A stretch of 64,000 bases of DNA from Mansonella perstans (lineage: Eukaryota; Nematoda; Chromadorea; Rhabditida; Onchocercidae): NCBI GenBank assembly GCA_037074765.1, contig JBAMDO010000564.1, positions 124,001 through 188,000 on the forward strand, given 5' to 3'. The notes beneath the pieces were generated by a model that ran no database searches, was not told the DNA's origin, and saw only the letters and a list, made by a program, of their open reading frames with translations. The number at the start of each line of letters is the position of its first letter. Within the stretch, counting starts at the first letter, position 1. The translations under genes were made by a program, and so were the position numbers. This document shows positions 34,838 through 49,094 of the stretch, one piece after another.

Positions 34838-37671
34838 GGAATGAAATATTTGCACATGAAATTACTTGCAAATAACGTTGTGCAGCACTTTCAGCCTTCG
34901 CAAGTACCAATGGCCGTATGTCATTGAATTCTATCGATGTCAAATAGCCATCACCATTTTTGTCAACCTAAAAAGAAGCAATGAAGCTTAGTATAAATGG
35001 AATATTGTGATCAAAATACTTTCATGCAATTTATTGTTTGAAAAATTTCGATTAAAATTTATATTTCAAATTATTTTGTCAATAGACAAAAGAACTGATT
35101 TTTTAAAAAAATTAAATTTTTCTGCTGTCATCCTGAATTTTATACCTCATGGAAAAGGCTTTCAATGACGTTACTAGATAATCCGTGATGAACAAATGCA
35201 GCATATTGTACTTCAGCAAGACTTAGCACGCCATCACCATCCAAATCAACGCTTTTATCTACCGGCGGTAATTGTGCGGTTGCTCCAATACCGGACGAAT
35301 CGCTTTGAGAATCATTAACAGAAGGAGGATTTGCTCGTGGCGATTCCGCTGAAATGAACTGACTTAAAATTAGCGCCTCAAATTATAATTTGCAAATGCA
35401 ATTTACATTAGTAGATATATTGCAAGTAATACTGTAACTTTAGAAAAGTGAAAAATTTCGGCGGAAATCAAAAAAGAGAAATGTGAATTTAAAATATGAT
35501 TTAGTAAAGCGATATTCAGAAGGCAAAGCAAAGTATTTAGTGAACAAATTATTAATAAATTACTTTTAGAAAAAGGAATTGAACTGATTACGCACATATT
35601 AAGCAATCTCGTGTCAAAAAAAAAAAAAAAAAAAAACTCAATGCACTCAATAAACTGTTTGCACAGATCGTTGTATCATTTCAACCTCATACTTTTCCCA
35701 TCTCGTCCTCAAGTTTTAAATATTTCATCAAATTTCATCACTTTGGCAAGTCCAAATATTTTTTCTATTCTGATACTTTCCCCTCTCAACAAATTTCACC
35801 ATGTTTTTTTTCAATATAAATGAAAAAAAGATGCAATTTTTTCTGACGACATTTTATTGTTTGAATTCTTTTCTCCGTTTAGTAGACATTTTGAGAATTT
35901 ATAAAAAGATTACAAAGATAAAAAACACGGAAGGTTTGGTAGCGAATGCTGCACAAAGCGGTAAATTCCGTCCTTTTTTGTCCCACATTCTTCTTTTTAT
36001 TCGTTTTTAAATTCTTTGAAGAAAAAGTAAGACAAATGGGAATCGAAAGGTAAAGTAATTTCATTTGGTCGTAAAAAAAAATTTAAATCGACTATTCGGA
36101 AATTCAAACGTGAAATTTCCCTAACATCAATAAAATATACATTGGCGATGTCGATTTGTTGTGTAGAAAATAGTTGTATGATTAATTAGAGGATTAGTGT
36201 GTATGTTTTGGTCATCAGCAGTCTTCTTAATTTAAAATTTTTCTTAAAACTAATTTCTAAATTTTACTGAAGTTTTCAATGAAATGAAAAAGGAAATAAT
36301 GTTGTAAACATATTATATTGCATGTAACAGAAAGATTTCCAGATTTAAATATTTTATCAACTGCAACAGTAAATGTACCTTGTTGAAGTCGTCGCAGTGC
36401 TTCTATACGAGCTATCATTTCTTGATGAACTTTTTCATTTCCTATAACTGTTATCAGAAGTTTTTGGCTTTTTCAAGTTAGTAAATTTGCAAATATTTTT
36501 AATGCAAAGAATGATGAGATATTATGAATTGAATGTTTCAAGAAGTTTGGCTGATCATTGTGACATTAAAAATTTCCAGAGTTCAAGCTGTTGGTTACTT
36601 TTTTTTAAATTTTAATAAAGTTCAGCAGTTATCTAATAATTTTGTTTTTTTGACATCAAAATTCAAGAACTCATTTGTAATTTTGATTTCTATAAATAAA
36701 TTTTAGAAATTATTGCAAAATTTTTTGATCATCAATGAAGATTGTTTTACAAAATTGATTTCCATCCATAAAAGTTTAATTATAAATTAAAATTTTTGAG
36801 GATAGAAATTTCAGTGATTTGTAATTTTAAAAAATGACTGATTTATAATGCAGAATGTGAATTTTCCCAATCATTAATGAATTATTTAATTGAATCGCCC
36901 GAAAGTTTTTCATCGAAATGAATTTTAAAATAACTGTTAGATGAAGAAAAGACGGAATTATTTGCACTAATTTTCCTCTCAAATATGGAAAGAAGGAATA
37001 GTGGAAAGGGAAGGCAAAGAGGATGTTCGGATCGTTGGATGACCTGAATGCGTTGATTTATCCTCATTGATCTGTTTTGCTGGACGGAAATTTGATGGTA
37101 ACTGTTGCTGTGGCCGCCATTGCTGTTGTTGTGGCAATGATGTTTCTGCTGGTGTGCTGCTGTCTGAAGAATTTATGCATTAAAAATACTGATAATTTAA
37201 AGATCTTTTTAAATTTTAATTTAATAACAGCTCAATGATAATTTCGATACCTAATTTCTTGACAACAATTATAGAATGATTCAAAAAATTTTTGCAATTT
37301 TCGAACATTTTAATACCGTTATTAAAATATTTATTATGAATTTATGCAGTTGAGTATTGGTTTTTTTAAATGATTCATTTTACTATGCGACAATTCAATT
37401 CCTGAAACTGTTCATATTTAGCAACAATTGATTGCTTTTCCAGTCTTCACGACTATTAAACAATCCAAAGACAAACAAATTATCTTCAGACTAAAAAGGC
37501 AACTTGTTAGAAAATATTTTGTTTATATTAGCAAGGATTGATAATATTATTAAATTTTCAAAAAAAGAAAAATAAATGAAAAAACTTATTACCCATTGGA
37601 TGTTGATTATCTTGAGGCGCCGCATAAGTTGCACTTAATATTAACAGGAAATTGAAGATTAAATATGACAT
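31935..37671 (-). CDS. Secreted protein with twelve EF-hand loops in 35-residue register
   Basis: Putative calcium-binding protein of the secretory pathway, 569 residues. Exons on the complement: 37593-37671, 37044-37163, 36379-36441, 35146-35348, 34866-34967, 34244-34453, 33760-33969, 33443-33652, 32879-32995, 32603-32695, 32177-32337, 31935-32076 (1710 nt, one frame). Residues 1-19 (MSYLIFNFLLILSATYA) form a signal peptide; a Gln/Pro-rich linker follows. EF-hand loops begin at residues 122, 157, 192, 262, 297, 332, 367, 402, 437, 472 and 507 (for example DLDGDGVLSLAE, DRDGSGTVTMNE), with a decayed loop (PNINIEMDVIMF) at 227 completing an exact 35-residue period. The C-terminus, SSSINN, is not an HDEL-type ER signal. 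An acceptor (atttgcag) lies 4 bases before the ATG. More EF-hands than calumenin/reticulocalbin proteins, which have six to seven. Confidence 0.9.
34803..34837. repeat. Poly-A tract in an intron
   Basis: About 35 consecutive A on the plus strand, between the second and third EF-hand exons. Comparable homopolymers are at about 35620-35637, 51631-51660 (T) and 57574-57589; such runs are prone to length errors. Confidence 0.9.
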
Positions 37672-40600
37672 TATGCTGCAAATATTTCGTTTTTCTTAAA
37701 GTGATAATTGAATAATTAATTATATTTTGATTATCACTACTTCATATAAACACACATAATAATGATCAAGTGATAAAGAAGTAATCAGTCTCGTTGCATT
37801 ATGGAAAAAATAAAAGCAATGAAGAAGCAATAAAAATTATCTTCCATTTATTAATAATAATGAAAATGATAATGAAATAACAAGCATTGTTGTATTGCCA
37901 TGCTATTAATAATGATGACTAAAATGATAAAATGATGATAGACGGTGCCATATTTCAGCAACAACAGTGATTAAAGTGGTTAGTTTATTGAAATTGAACT
38001 AAGTGAATAGTTGAAATAACAGTAAATATAAATGATAATAATAGGATGCGAATGATGCTAAAGTTGAATTGACATATACGGTCGGCAAATCAGATGACAG
38101 ATACTATTATTGAATGAGTTTATTGGCCTTCGACAACAAAAAGGTCAGCAACACAACGTACATATCAATAGTGATAGAAACAGTGGTAATAGTAGTACAA
38201 TAATCATTTGTACAATACCCACATCATACTAATCTATTTCAGGAACGATTTCTCAATTTCTATTTGAAATTTATAATTTGATGAATTAATTCTTATAAAA
38301 TAGAAATGATTTCGTTTTTTCCTTCTAAATATTATTAACTATCAGAAAATTTAGGAGCTATTTCTATGGATTAATTAGCCACTATTTCTACTCCTAACCA
38401 CCAAAAAAGAACATGGAATTAATCAGAATTCAAAAAATGGAAATGTGTTCTAACAAAGTTGCAGTTCTATTTTATAAGAATTAATTCAGAGATGCAATTG
38501 AAGTGATAAAACACAGATCTAAAGATGTCCAATTTTCCAAAGCAAATTTTTATTCGTTTTAAAAATGATTTCTCATTCGCAATAACAATTTTTACGAATA
38601 CATATAAATTTTCATTCAATTATTCAACATTGAACAATATAAATTTTGCATGCATTCATTGCATTCATTCGACCGAGTAAATTTTCATTACACTCTTATC
38701 TTATGCTTGTAAATCTTAATCCCTTTTACAACAATAAAGATAAGCAATTGCAATGAATTATTGACATTTTAAAATATGGGACAGGTTATTAATTATTCCA
38801 GTTCCTGATTTAAAATGATCATTAAAAAGTTAAATTTTTTAAATTGCTTACACTGTCGATTCATTTATAACTGTTTTTTTTTTAATATAAGTTATTTAAA
38901 AAATAAAAGTTCAGCGATTGTCTTTTATTTGCTCTAATTCCATTTCAAAGTATAGTAGGAAATGTTTGGTATGTGTATGGAAGAATTGCTGCATTCATAA
39001 TGAGCCAGTAATGAGTTCCGCTATTTTCTACAATTGCTAATGTTAATTAAATGATAGAATGGTAAAAGAAAAAGAAATATCCAATTAATCATTAAATAAT
39101 CAATTGATCATTAAATAATGAGGGCGAGGTCATTTGGGGAAATGGAAGAGAATGGTAATTGGGGCAGATCGAGAAAGCAAAGACTTCAAGAAAAATTACA
39201 AATTTACTTTCTATTGTAAAACGCAATAATTTTTGCATTATATCACTTTATAACAATTATTGCAATAAAGTAATTTATATCGTTCAATAAAAGTATTATT
39301 GTATTTTATTCTTAATTTCTTACGTAATATAAATTTGAAACATCAGAGCTATTTGTATCATTTGATGCTGTTATTAAAATCGTGAAATATATTTTATACA
39401 TCATTGAAATTTTAAAATATCTCATATATCACTGAAATTATTTGATATCTGCTATGTTGTGCTAATCATGCAATAATGGATAATTTAGTATTTATGAATT
39501 CAAAAATTCTAGCACTTGAAACGAAATATTATCTTTGATGTACAAAATAAATCAATGAATGAATATTAATGGTTATAATAGGAAATGGAAATTTTGATGG
39601 AAAAAGAAGCATTAAAAAATTCTAAGCATTTAAAAAGGATTCATTTCTATTTTAGTTATAAATGTCGATAATGATTGTAATGATGTGAGTGACAATAGTG
39701 ATTGATAACGGTTATTATTATCACTAGTTGATATAATTTGCGCTATTTTTAGCGTAATATAATTTCATATCATTTTCATCATTATCATCATCATCATCAC
39801 CCTCACTGTGTCGTTATCGTCAAGATATTATCGTTACTGTTACTGTCATCAAAAATACGATAGAAACATTGGAATTATCAACTATGACTCACGATCGAGA
39901 GAATTAAAATGCAAGAAAAGGCGATAAAAGTAGATAAAATGGAATGCTGAAACAATCATTAAGAGAAATGAACCCAAGCCTAATAATAATGAGTTTAACT
40001 GCTGATTTGTAATTTTAAAACATCTGCTAGGGAAACATAAAATAAAATACAAATTAAATTTGAAATAAATGTTGGAGTCATTTTATTATTAAGATGTAGC
40101 ATTTGGAAAGCATAAATCTTCGAAATTAAATTAGTAATAACTTCAAATTAATCAAATATCCGAGTAAATCCATAATTTTAAGATGAGAAAATTAATTTTG
40201 AAAAAGCAACACAAAAAGTTTATTAATTTCGAAAAAAATTGCGAAAAAATCTAAAATTTAAATACTTAACAATTTAAAATTTTCGAATTTCAAATTAATT
40301 AAAATGTCTTTTCGAAAATTTACCTGCAAATGTACGAGAAAAAATTGATTAGGAAAAAAAGTGCAAAATTTGTCAAAATTTGTCAGTCATGTCTTTTCCA
40401 TTTCGTTCAAACTTAAATTTAGTAAATTATAAGGAAAATTGGATATGATATAGAAAATTAATTAGTTTATTACAAAAATTAAGTTAACGAAGGAAAAGAA
40501 TTTTAGGAAGAGAGAGAGAGAGAGAAAAATAAATGAATCGTAGGGAATTATTTTAGCATTTCCTCTTCCTTCTCCTTCGTCCTTCTCTTCTTCTATGAGT

Positions 40601-43600
40601 TTCCGATTAAAGATATTCCCATGTTATTATTAAATGACAACTGACTCCAAATCTTTCTCACATGTTCGAAAATGGAATTTAAAAAAAAAAGCAAAATTTG
40701 TTTGAAATGAAACTGAACAATTCAATCTTTTGTTTAAATTATTTTGAAATTTGAAATGAATTACTTGCGCATTGTTTTCTTTCAAATGACACAAAAAAAA
40801 GGTAGAAATTGCTTGAGAATTGTAAAGAAAATTGCGTAAATTAGAAGGATAAGGAAAACAACGCGCAAGCAAAAAATAATTAATTAATTAATCAGAATTT
40901 AGCTTTATGTAACAAATTACTAGAAATTTTTTTTCTTTTCTGCAACATATCCCACTTTCTTATTGATTTGATAAAAAGGATATGGAAAACTACCGTAATC
41001 TACTTATCATTTATTTATCCAACTGCTATCTAACATTAAAGAATTGCTAATTTTTAATTAATAATCTTAGAAATTTTGAAGTGAATTTTCGGCAAATAAC
41101 TCCTTTATATGTCATTTGAATTTAAATTTAGATATTCCTATAAGTAAGTTGTAAATAAAGTATTGAAAATGATGGTATACTTTGAAGTGAAAAATGCTTA
41201 AATTGGACCTATGCACGAGGAAACAAGCAAAGATTAGCAGCATCAAACAATATAATTCCTTCGAAACTTCAAGATCATTCTTATGAATAAAAAATGAAAA
41301 AATAATACTGCAAATAATAAAATAATAGTTAAAATGAATTAACTGTCGCAGAGATTGGTTAAATCATGAATTTACTTAAATTAGTTGCTCATGTCTTTAA
41401 GTTAACCAGGATGAAACAGATTTGTTTTGCAGAAATTCACATTCGGAACCAAAAGTAATTATCATCGATTTTACTAGACAAGAAAAATTTCCAAAATTTT
41501 TTTCAAAACTGAGGGAAGATCACGAGTGCCGATGCCAACTTGCATCGCCAGTCGGATTCAGGTCACAGTAAATGCAGTTAATATGAGTTCACCATCTTAT
41601 GATAGAAAACTAGGATGAATGTAATGAAATGGAAAATTTCAAATGTTACAAAAAATGTACGAACAAATTTTAAATTATCCACAAAAATATTAAAAAACGT
41701 GTTCTTGAAGAGAAATAAAAGCGATTGAAATTATCGGTAAATTCAACGATGAGGAATATTTTAAGTCAAAATATGTGTCTGAAATAATTTTAGTTAGTTT
41801 TTCATTTGTCGACAACACAGTCTAAATTATTGCTTAATGGGTAAACGATCAATTTTAGGAGAAGAATTGGCAACTGATCACAAGTACATGTCATGTGATC
41901 GAAAAAAGATGATATTTGGATTTATAAAATAGCTATTAATTAATTAGTGATAATATTTGTTGCTGAAATTACATTATTTAAATTTCTTTCACTTTCTCTC
42001 TTTTTTGCTATTCCTTCTCTCTTCGCATTTAAATCCCATTAGATCCCAATATTTCTAAGAAAACCAGATTATAAGCATTTAAATAAAAAAATGTTCAGTA
42101 AAATAATTAAATGTGAAAAAAATTTTAAATTAAGCAAGTTTTGAAGTATGCCATACAAATATCGAGTTTCTTTCTTCTTATTTTTTCTTCAATTCTAAAA
42201 AAATACCCGTTTAATGTTTTTTTTTAGCCCAGAAATTGGTATTTATTCATTAAATTAAGCAGAAAATATAACAATAAAATCATTATCGGTTTGTTCATCA
42301 ATACGATCCGATTTAGCACTACCCAACAAAATAAATTCGTAAAAACATATTCATCAAATTAACAATGAATGGAAAATTTCGCAGAAAACTGAAATAAATT
42401 AGATGAAGTTTGTAGTTGGATAGTTAGTCAGTTATTACTGTTATCATTACTAATATTACCGTATTCCTGTCATTTTTATTTTTGTTATCACCATTGTAAT
42501 TACTATTCATTGTGATCAATATTGATGGAAATATTTCTTCCTCTTTTCATTTTTACCTTCTTTATCATCTTTCATACTTTCTAATAACATTCATTTAATT
42601 TTACATCAAATAAAGAGAGTTAAAAAATCCTCTGTAAAATTTGAAATTTTGTTTCAAAGTTGATACAGTTTTCGGAAAACAACAATAACTTACTTGTCAA
42701 TTTTTCCTCGAAATAAATAATTTAAATATTGCAAGCGGATAGCAATAATTGATAATTGTAATTTATCTGTGCAAACATTATTTTACAAGCATTTTTCAAC
42801 CACTATTAATTAAATCGATTAATCAATTAATAAGAATGTTTCGTTTTCATGCTTTATAAAAAACAAGTTGAACTGCAATGTACGCGATGGTTTTTTCAAA
42901 CATTTTGTTTAATTAAATGATAAATGATTTATTGAATGAAATCCATCAATTGTTGCAAATTTCTTCCCAAAAAAAATTTATCGATCCTTGCAAATTGATT
43001 TGTTTAAAAAAGATAAAGTGTGGTTGTTCAAAAACAATTTTTTTTGAAACTTCAAGTAATTCATTTCAAAAAGTGTGTAAAATAATTTGAAATATTTGAT
43101 CGGAAGGCCTGTTATTTTAACAGAGATCATTCAGTTGCTTGCATTTGTGTCAGAAATTTAAAATTTTTAAAATAGAATGATCGAAATGGTTGCTGCATAT
43201 GCACAATAATTTTATAAATAAGCAAGATTTGAAACTATCAAATTAGATTTCGGGTAAATAAACATGCCATTATATTTCTATCAGTCAAGTATTATGTTGC
43301 CATATTTTTAATAATTATAGAAACTAAAATATTTTCCCATCAATTGCGAAAATAAAAATATTTCCAATTTCCCTTAACGTCAATTGCTTTTAGAGATCAA
43401 AACACTTTCATATCAATTATAAAAATTGCAGCAATTTCCATTTCTGCGTAATCAGTTGCGTTTGCGATTTAGTTATAAAAGTCATGAAACTGAAAAAAGT
43501 TCTCAAAAATCAAAGTAATATTATCAATCATACAAATAATCAATGTTAATTTAGGAAAAAAATTAATCTGAAAATTTATTACTTGGAAAAACATAAAACA

Positions 43601-46600
43601 AGAAAGTTATAACTACTGTATTTCCTTTGATAACATATTCTAATTATTTTTTAACCATAAAAAGAAAAAAAAACTGAAGTCCATTAGACCGATGTAAAAT
43701 AAACGATGGAAAATAAACAGTAAAAATGAATGACTGGAAAATATTAAAAATCGACCGAAATAAAATTCAAAATTAAAAAGAAAAATGTAGAAAAAAATAA
43801 AACTAAAGTTTTTTTTCATTACCAATCGCATTTAATTCTTTTCCTTTTTAATTAATTTTATTATTGCTATTGAAACTTTCAATCTTATCCTTACTTTTTC
43901 CTGCTAGGAATGAGAACATGCGTTTCATTAGATGATGAATGACTGAAGAATTAATCATTCTCGAAAATATAAACGAAAAAATGATTAATTAATAGTGAAA
44001 TCGATGAAAATTTACCGTTCCTTTTTATAAATCATTTTTCTTTCTTTAAAATCAAAAGGGCCGAATGAATGATACAAATTAATTAATCAGCAACATTCAT
44101 TTAATACAATAAGTTGAAAGAAATCTTTGCAATCTTTTAAGGAAAAAAGAGGAACAAACCGTTCATTACATCATTTCGCCTCAATAGTTTGTCAATAATC
44201 TGTGGGGGAATATCATGAATAGATTTAAAATGGGAAAGAAAAAATTGGAAAATAAGAACTAAATAAAAAAATCAACTCCTTATGTTTCTGGTAGTAACAG
44301 AAAAAATTTAAATATATTTAGAAATTTGTCATATATTGAATTTTAAATGGCTTGTCCTTCTCATATGACTATGGCCGATATTTCAAGCCTTTGCTAAAGA
44401 TATTGAAGGCATTGTAAAGTGACAAATGACAGGAATTATATATTATACACCATTACAATGATTTATTTGAATGCTTACCCATAAATATTTATGTCTTCGT
44501 TTTAGACTCATCTGAAAAAAGAACTCAAATAAAAAAAAAAAACTGCAAAGTTGGAATTGATGAGAATATATTATTCCCATTTTATATATTTTAAGCATTT
44601 TGAATTTAATTTATATTGAAGAGTTTTTGTAAATTTCTAAATAAGGATTGAAGATATTGTAAACTGAAAAATGCATACCCTTTATGGTGATCGAATTACA
44701 TAAAATACCAAAATATCAATGATTCCTTTTTCTTTTTATGCTAATTAATTTCAAATATCTTAGTTATTAAATTGTGTTTGAGACATTTCGTTGGTTGTTT
44801 TAATCGAACTAATTAGAAACTGATGGAATTTCAATTTATTGCTTTTAAATCTATTGGATGAAGGAAGTAATTTTCGAATATTTTTTTAATAGCAATTGAA
44901 CAATTTTTCAAAAATTTTCTTCATAAAAGAATTCTTAGAAGAATTCTTTTGTCTTCTTTTTTGTGTATCGGTTTTATCAAGCAAAGCACAAATTTCACAT
45001 CGTTTGAAGTAAAATTTGTTTCAATTCAAATTATAATGTGAATTCTTGTCTTTTTCTCAACACTATTTCTACTTGAAAAGCATTAAAAATTGGTGAGGAA
45101 TTGTGAAGCTTAATATCCCATAACTTAACACATTGTCCTTCAGATAAATTGATAGAAAAAAGGAGGAAAGCGAAAAAGCAACGACCTCAATGACCTTGGC
45201 ATCCTGAACGATGGATGAGTAGAAAAAAAGACGATGAATAATTGGGAATGTTTATTTCACCTCGTTCCAAAGAAAAAAAGATAAAAGTAAACTGACTGAT
45301 TGAAATTGAAATATTGAAATTTATTATAACAAGGTTGCATCAAAAATCTTGAAAAATTATTGATTCCTGAAAAATTCTTGCAATTAAAATATTCAAACTG
45401 CTTAGTTTTAAAATTTGAATTTGTTCATAGCTTTCCACGAAGGGTCATGATTTCTACAGCAATTAACTGATAAAATTATTATTTAATTTTAATTTTAACT
45501 GATAAAATTATTATTTAATTTTAATTTTATTTACAATTAAAATTATTATTTAATTGTAAATAAAATTCAGGCAAATTTTGTTATTACTATTTGCAAATTT
45601 ATTGGAATTTTTATTAAAGTGATACTTCATTTAATAAACCAATCAAATATTCAAAAAGTCAATTGAAATTTCAATCACTTAGATATGATTTGAAAATTAT
45701 GATGAAAAAATTGTGCAAAACAATTTGATTGCCTGCTGTCAGATAGATCTGTTCAGTTATCCTATTGTTATGCAACAATAATATCAATTATCAATTGAGG
45801 TAAAAAGAAATTTTAATTAAAAAAAAGTTGGTTAATTGAGAATTAACGGATCAATTCATTGTATGCTGTGTAAAAATTTTTGTTGATACTCTTGTTAATT
45901 AATAAAATTTTATGGTACCAGTTTTATAAGAGATTCATATATGGATAACTATGAATTTTAAGAATTTATTTATGAAAAAGAATTCACATACGAAACTTGT
46001 TTCTCTTCCTTCTTCTTTTTGTCTCTCCTCTTCTTTTACTTCTTCCTCTTTCATCTATTTCTCACAGATTAAAAATGGAGAGGTAAAGAGAAAAAGTAAG
46101 AACTTGAAATAAAATAATTTTTTTCAAAAAGCAGGTTTTCAAATAATTTTTAGATATCTGTTGGATCACAGAATAAACGAAGACTTCAATCTGTTAATTT
46201 TGCATTGGCGCAATTGGCTGTGTTTACTTCAGTAAATTGATTTAAGAAGAGTTTTACTATTACTTTTATACCTCACTGTTTCTTTCGCAAATTATTTTTC
46301 CTTATAGAGTCGAAAAAACTTCCGAATTGAAAATTTACTTTTCTGTATTTTACTCCAATAATTATTATATTTTATAGCTCAATTTATATATGTATATACA
46401 CATGTAGACTGCAGTGGATTAGCTCAGTATTTACATTTTAAATTAGTGAATTTCATTTTTTGCATCATTATGAGGACAATAATACTGGTAGAGATGACCT
46501 TAAAGTTTAACCTTTAAATTATACTTGTCAGTTACATTTTTGTGAAAAAGATTTATTAAAAAATGTTTTTTTCATCATCAACGAATGAATGAGTGAGAAT

Positions 46601-46783
46601 AAGAGACATTAAGAACAAAAGTTCAAAATAGTTGTCGAAAAATCGAAAATAATTATTAATTAGTAAATATTGATAAATTCAAGTGTTTTTTAATCTTTTG
46701 ACGTATGTTTCCTCTTCAGTAAAATATATTCAGTGAAAAGATTTCGATAATTTTAGAAATACTCCAAATTGTTCACTTTCGAG
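37672..46783. other. 9 kb gene-poor region between divergent EF-hand genes
   Basis: Must carry the promoters of both EF-hand genes. It contains cat/ttat low complexity (39660-39850), an AG run near 40505, a small less A+T-rich patch at about 41520-41575 and a palindrome at 45524-45566. No exon with matching splice sites was found on either strand; open frames stay under 85 codons. Confidence 0.6.
45524..45566. repeat. Perfect inverted repeat, 18-bp arms, 7-nt loop
   Basis: attttatttacaattaaa (45524-45541) and its exact reverse complement (45549-45566). Directly upstream is a near-perfect direct duplication of an aactgataaaattattattt-like unit (about 45458-45523). Confidence 0.85.
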
Positions 46784-49094
46784 ATGCTCATACGTTTTAT
46801 TTTATTTTATATTTTGCAAACTATTTTGGCGCAAAATGAAAACACTGGTAAGTTCTTTTCCATTTGAAATAAATCAGGAAAAATAACAAATCAAAGTTTT
46901 TATGGTAACGGAAATCACCAATAATCAAGTTCTAGAATAATCAGTTTTTCTAACATCACTTCTTTGCTTCAGGAGTTTTTGAAGTTATTTGAATTTAGGA
47001 ATTTTGAAATATTTTGAGATCTTATTAATTTCCAAATTTGTCCATTCATCAAATATTGTTAGTTACTTAAAATGCTGTAAATTATTTAGGGTAAATATTA
47101 AGAGTAATTATTCCTCTGATTTTTACTATCCCAATATCGCTGATTAATTTTGCAGTTGTGCGTTTTAATGAAATTGATAGTAACGGTGACAGACGCATAA
47201 CATTCAACGAATTGAAAAATTGGCACAAACTAAATCATATAGTTAGAAGCGATGAAGAACTGAAAGAAATGATTCAGTCGAAAGATCGAAATGGTGATAA
47301 AATGTTAAATATAGCAGAATTTGTAACATTGTTATTAACCCGAAAATCGGCTAATTATGATGAACAAATTTTTAAGGTGAAAAATTATTATAATTTTTAT
47401 ATTAAAGAAATATTTGGATATTTTTCTTTGCAAAAGCATTTGGCAAATTATTGAATAAATCCAAAGAATTTATTTTTTCTATTTTTTTTAGGAAAAAAGT
47501 GTATAGCAAAAGCTGATAAAAGATACAACAAATGAAAAGAGTAAGCAGAGAAAGCTAAAAAAAAGAAAAAGAAACATTTTGATTTGTTCAAAAAACTTTA
47601 ACCTTTCGTCTGCTCATTTTGTTAATTTTGATTTGCTCAGTCAATAATTTTTGCTCCGTTATAGCAAGTAGATAAAAATGGTGATGGCGTTATAGTACCG
47701 GATGAAGCTATTCAATCGAGTAATGGTATGATTAATGAAAAAATTATACACGAAATCTTTCAGGCTTGTTTACTAAATAATTTCATTAAATGAAGTTGAA
47801 TTTGCTAAAAAAAAAAAAAAAAAAAATGAAATTAAGTTTGAATGTTTGCAAAATAATTTCAACAAATGAAATCATGAAGTTCAGCACTAAAATTATATTG
47901 TTATCACTTAAAGGTAAATTTTAAGGTGAACAGTCATCTATGCATTTTTTTTTCAGTTGGTTGATTCGAATAATGATGGTAAAATTACCTTCAGCGAATT
48001 TACATCTTATACAAATAATAATTTAAATGCGCAACAGAAATCTGAAGCAGAGGTAAACAAATCTTATTTTGATGACGTAGAAAAGGATAAATTTTGTTTC
48101 CAAGGATTCTGATTCAAATCATTTGCAATTCATACAATTGAAATTTATATTTCATTTAAAGTGTAAACTTTTTTGTTAGCATATTAAAGAGATAATTTAA
48201 ATTTGTTATATTCATATGTGATGATTTGCTATATGAAACTAGTTAAATCGGGTTAACATATAAAAGAATCATTGTTGTTATTTTAATACTATGATTATTG
48301 CCATTATTATTTTATTGTTATTTCATAACATTACAATTATTATTATTGCTCTTATTATTGCAATTATTGCAGCAATCATTATATGCTTTTATAATCTAAG
48401 AATCGGTTTTTGAACTCATCTTTAATGTGCATATTTCAGTCACAAAAAAATCGAAATCGAGCTTATCAGTTGATGACACTTATTGATCAAAATTTTGACC
48501 AAAAATTGTCTGTTCAAGAAGTACGCCATTTTGCTAAAGCAAATACCAAAGTAAGTTTGATTTTGATTTCTAATATTTAATAATAATGCTAATTATTCAA
48601 AAACTGCTAATTAAAATTTGTAGAATAATAAGATTTAAACAATTAATTCGTTTAATTTTTTATAAACTCAAAATGAAACTGGATCTTTGTTCGTTCCCTA
48701 ATAACAAAGCTATGCAAATAATTTGATAATATAGTGAAATGATGATCCAGGTGATGTGTCACCTAGTGATTGAACAAATGTATGCCGGAAGTTGTCTTAC
48801 TGTAACTCGTTTTGCAATTGGTTATAGGAAGTAAAAATTTTTGGAAAAGTAAAACTGAAGTGTTCGGATACTTGCCTAGCATCATTCTTTGGTAACTTTT
48901 TTAAATTATTATCCAAGATAATCAAATGTAATTCGAAAAAATTTCAGAATAATAAAACGGAAATAATAGAAGCATTCGAATACATCGATTCCGATCATGA
49001 TGGATTCTTGACAATCAATGAAATAATTGCAAAATCGGAAAGAATGGTCGCGTTAGTACATTTCCGGGAGCCACCATCAGTTGTTAATGTCTAG
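46784..49094 (+). CDS. Small secreted six-EF-hand protein, 242 aa
   Basis: Putative secretory-pathway calcium-binding protein. Exons: 46784-46847, 47156-47376, 47665-47725, 47885-47913, 47957-48052, 48440-48550, 48948-49094 (729 nt). Residues 1-16 (MLIRFILFYILQTILA) are a signal peptide. Loops start at about 29 (DSNGDRRITFNE), 65 (DRNGDKMLNIAE), 98 (DKNGDGVIVPDE), 128 (DSNNDGKITFSE), 173 (DQNFDQKLSVQE, weak) and 208 (DSDHDGFLTINE). The 29-nt exon is required to keep frame between the third and fourth loops and supplies the linking helix (ALKLYCYHLK). Six EF-hands and a signal peptide resemble calumenin/reticulocalbin, but the C-terminus (PPSVVNV) has no HDEL-like signal. It is divergent from the larger EF-hand gene 9 kb away and may be its relative. 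A tttag acceptor about 27 bases before the ATG may serve trans-splicing. Confidence 0.87.

Noticed and set aside
47725..47957. Apparent frameshift between two EF-hand exons
   Set aside because: Resolved by a 29-nt exon at 47885-47913 that restores the frame with canonical splice sites.
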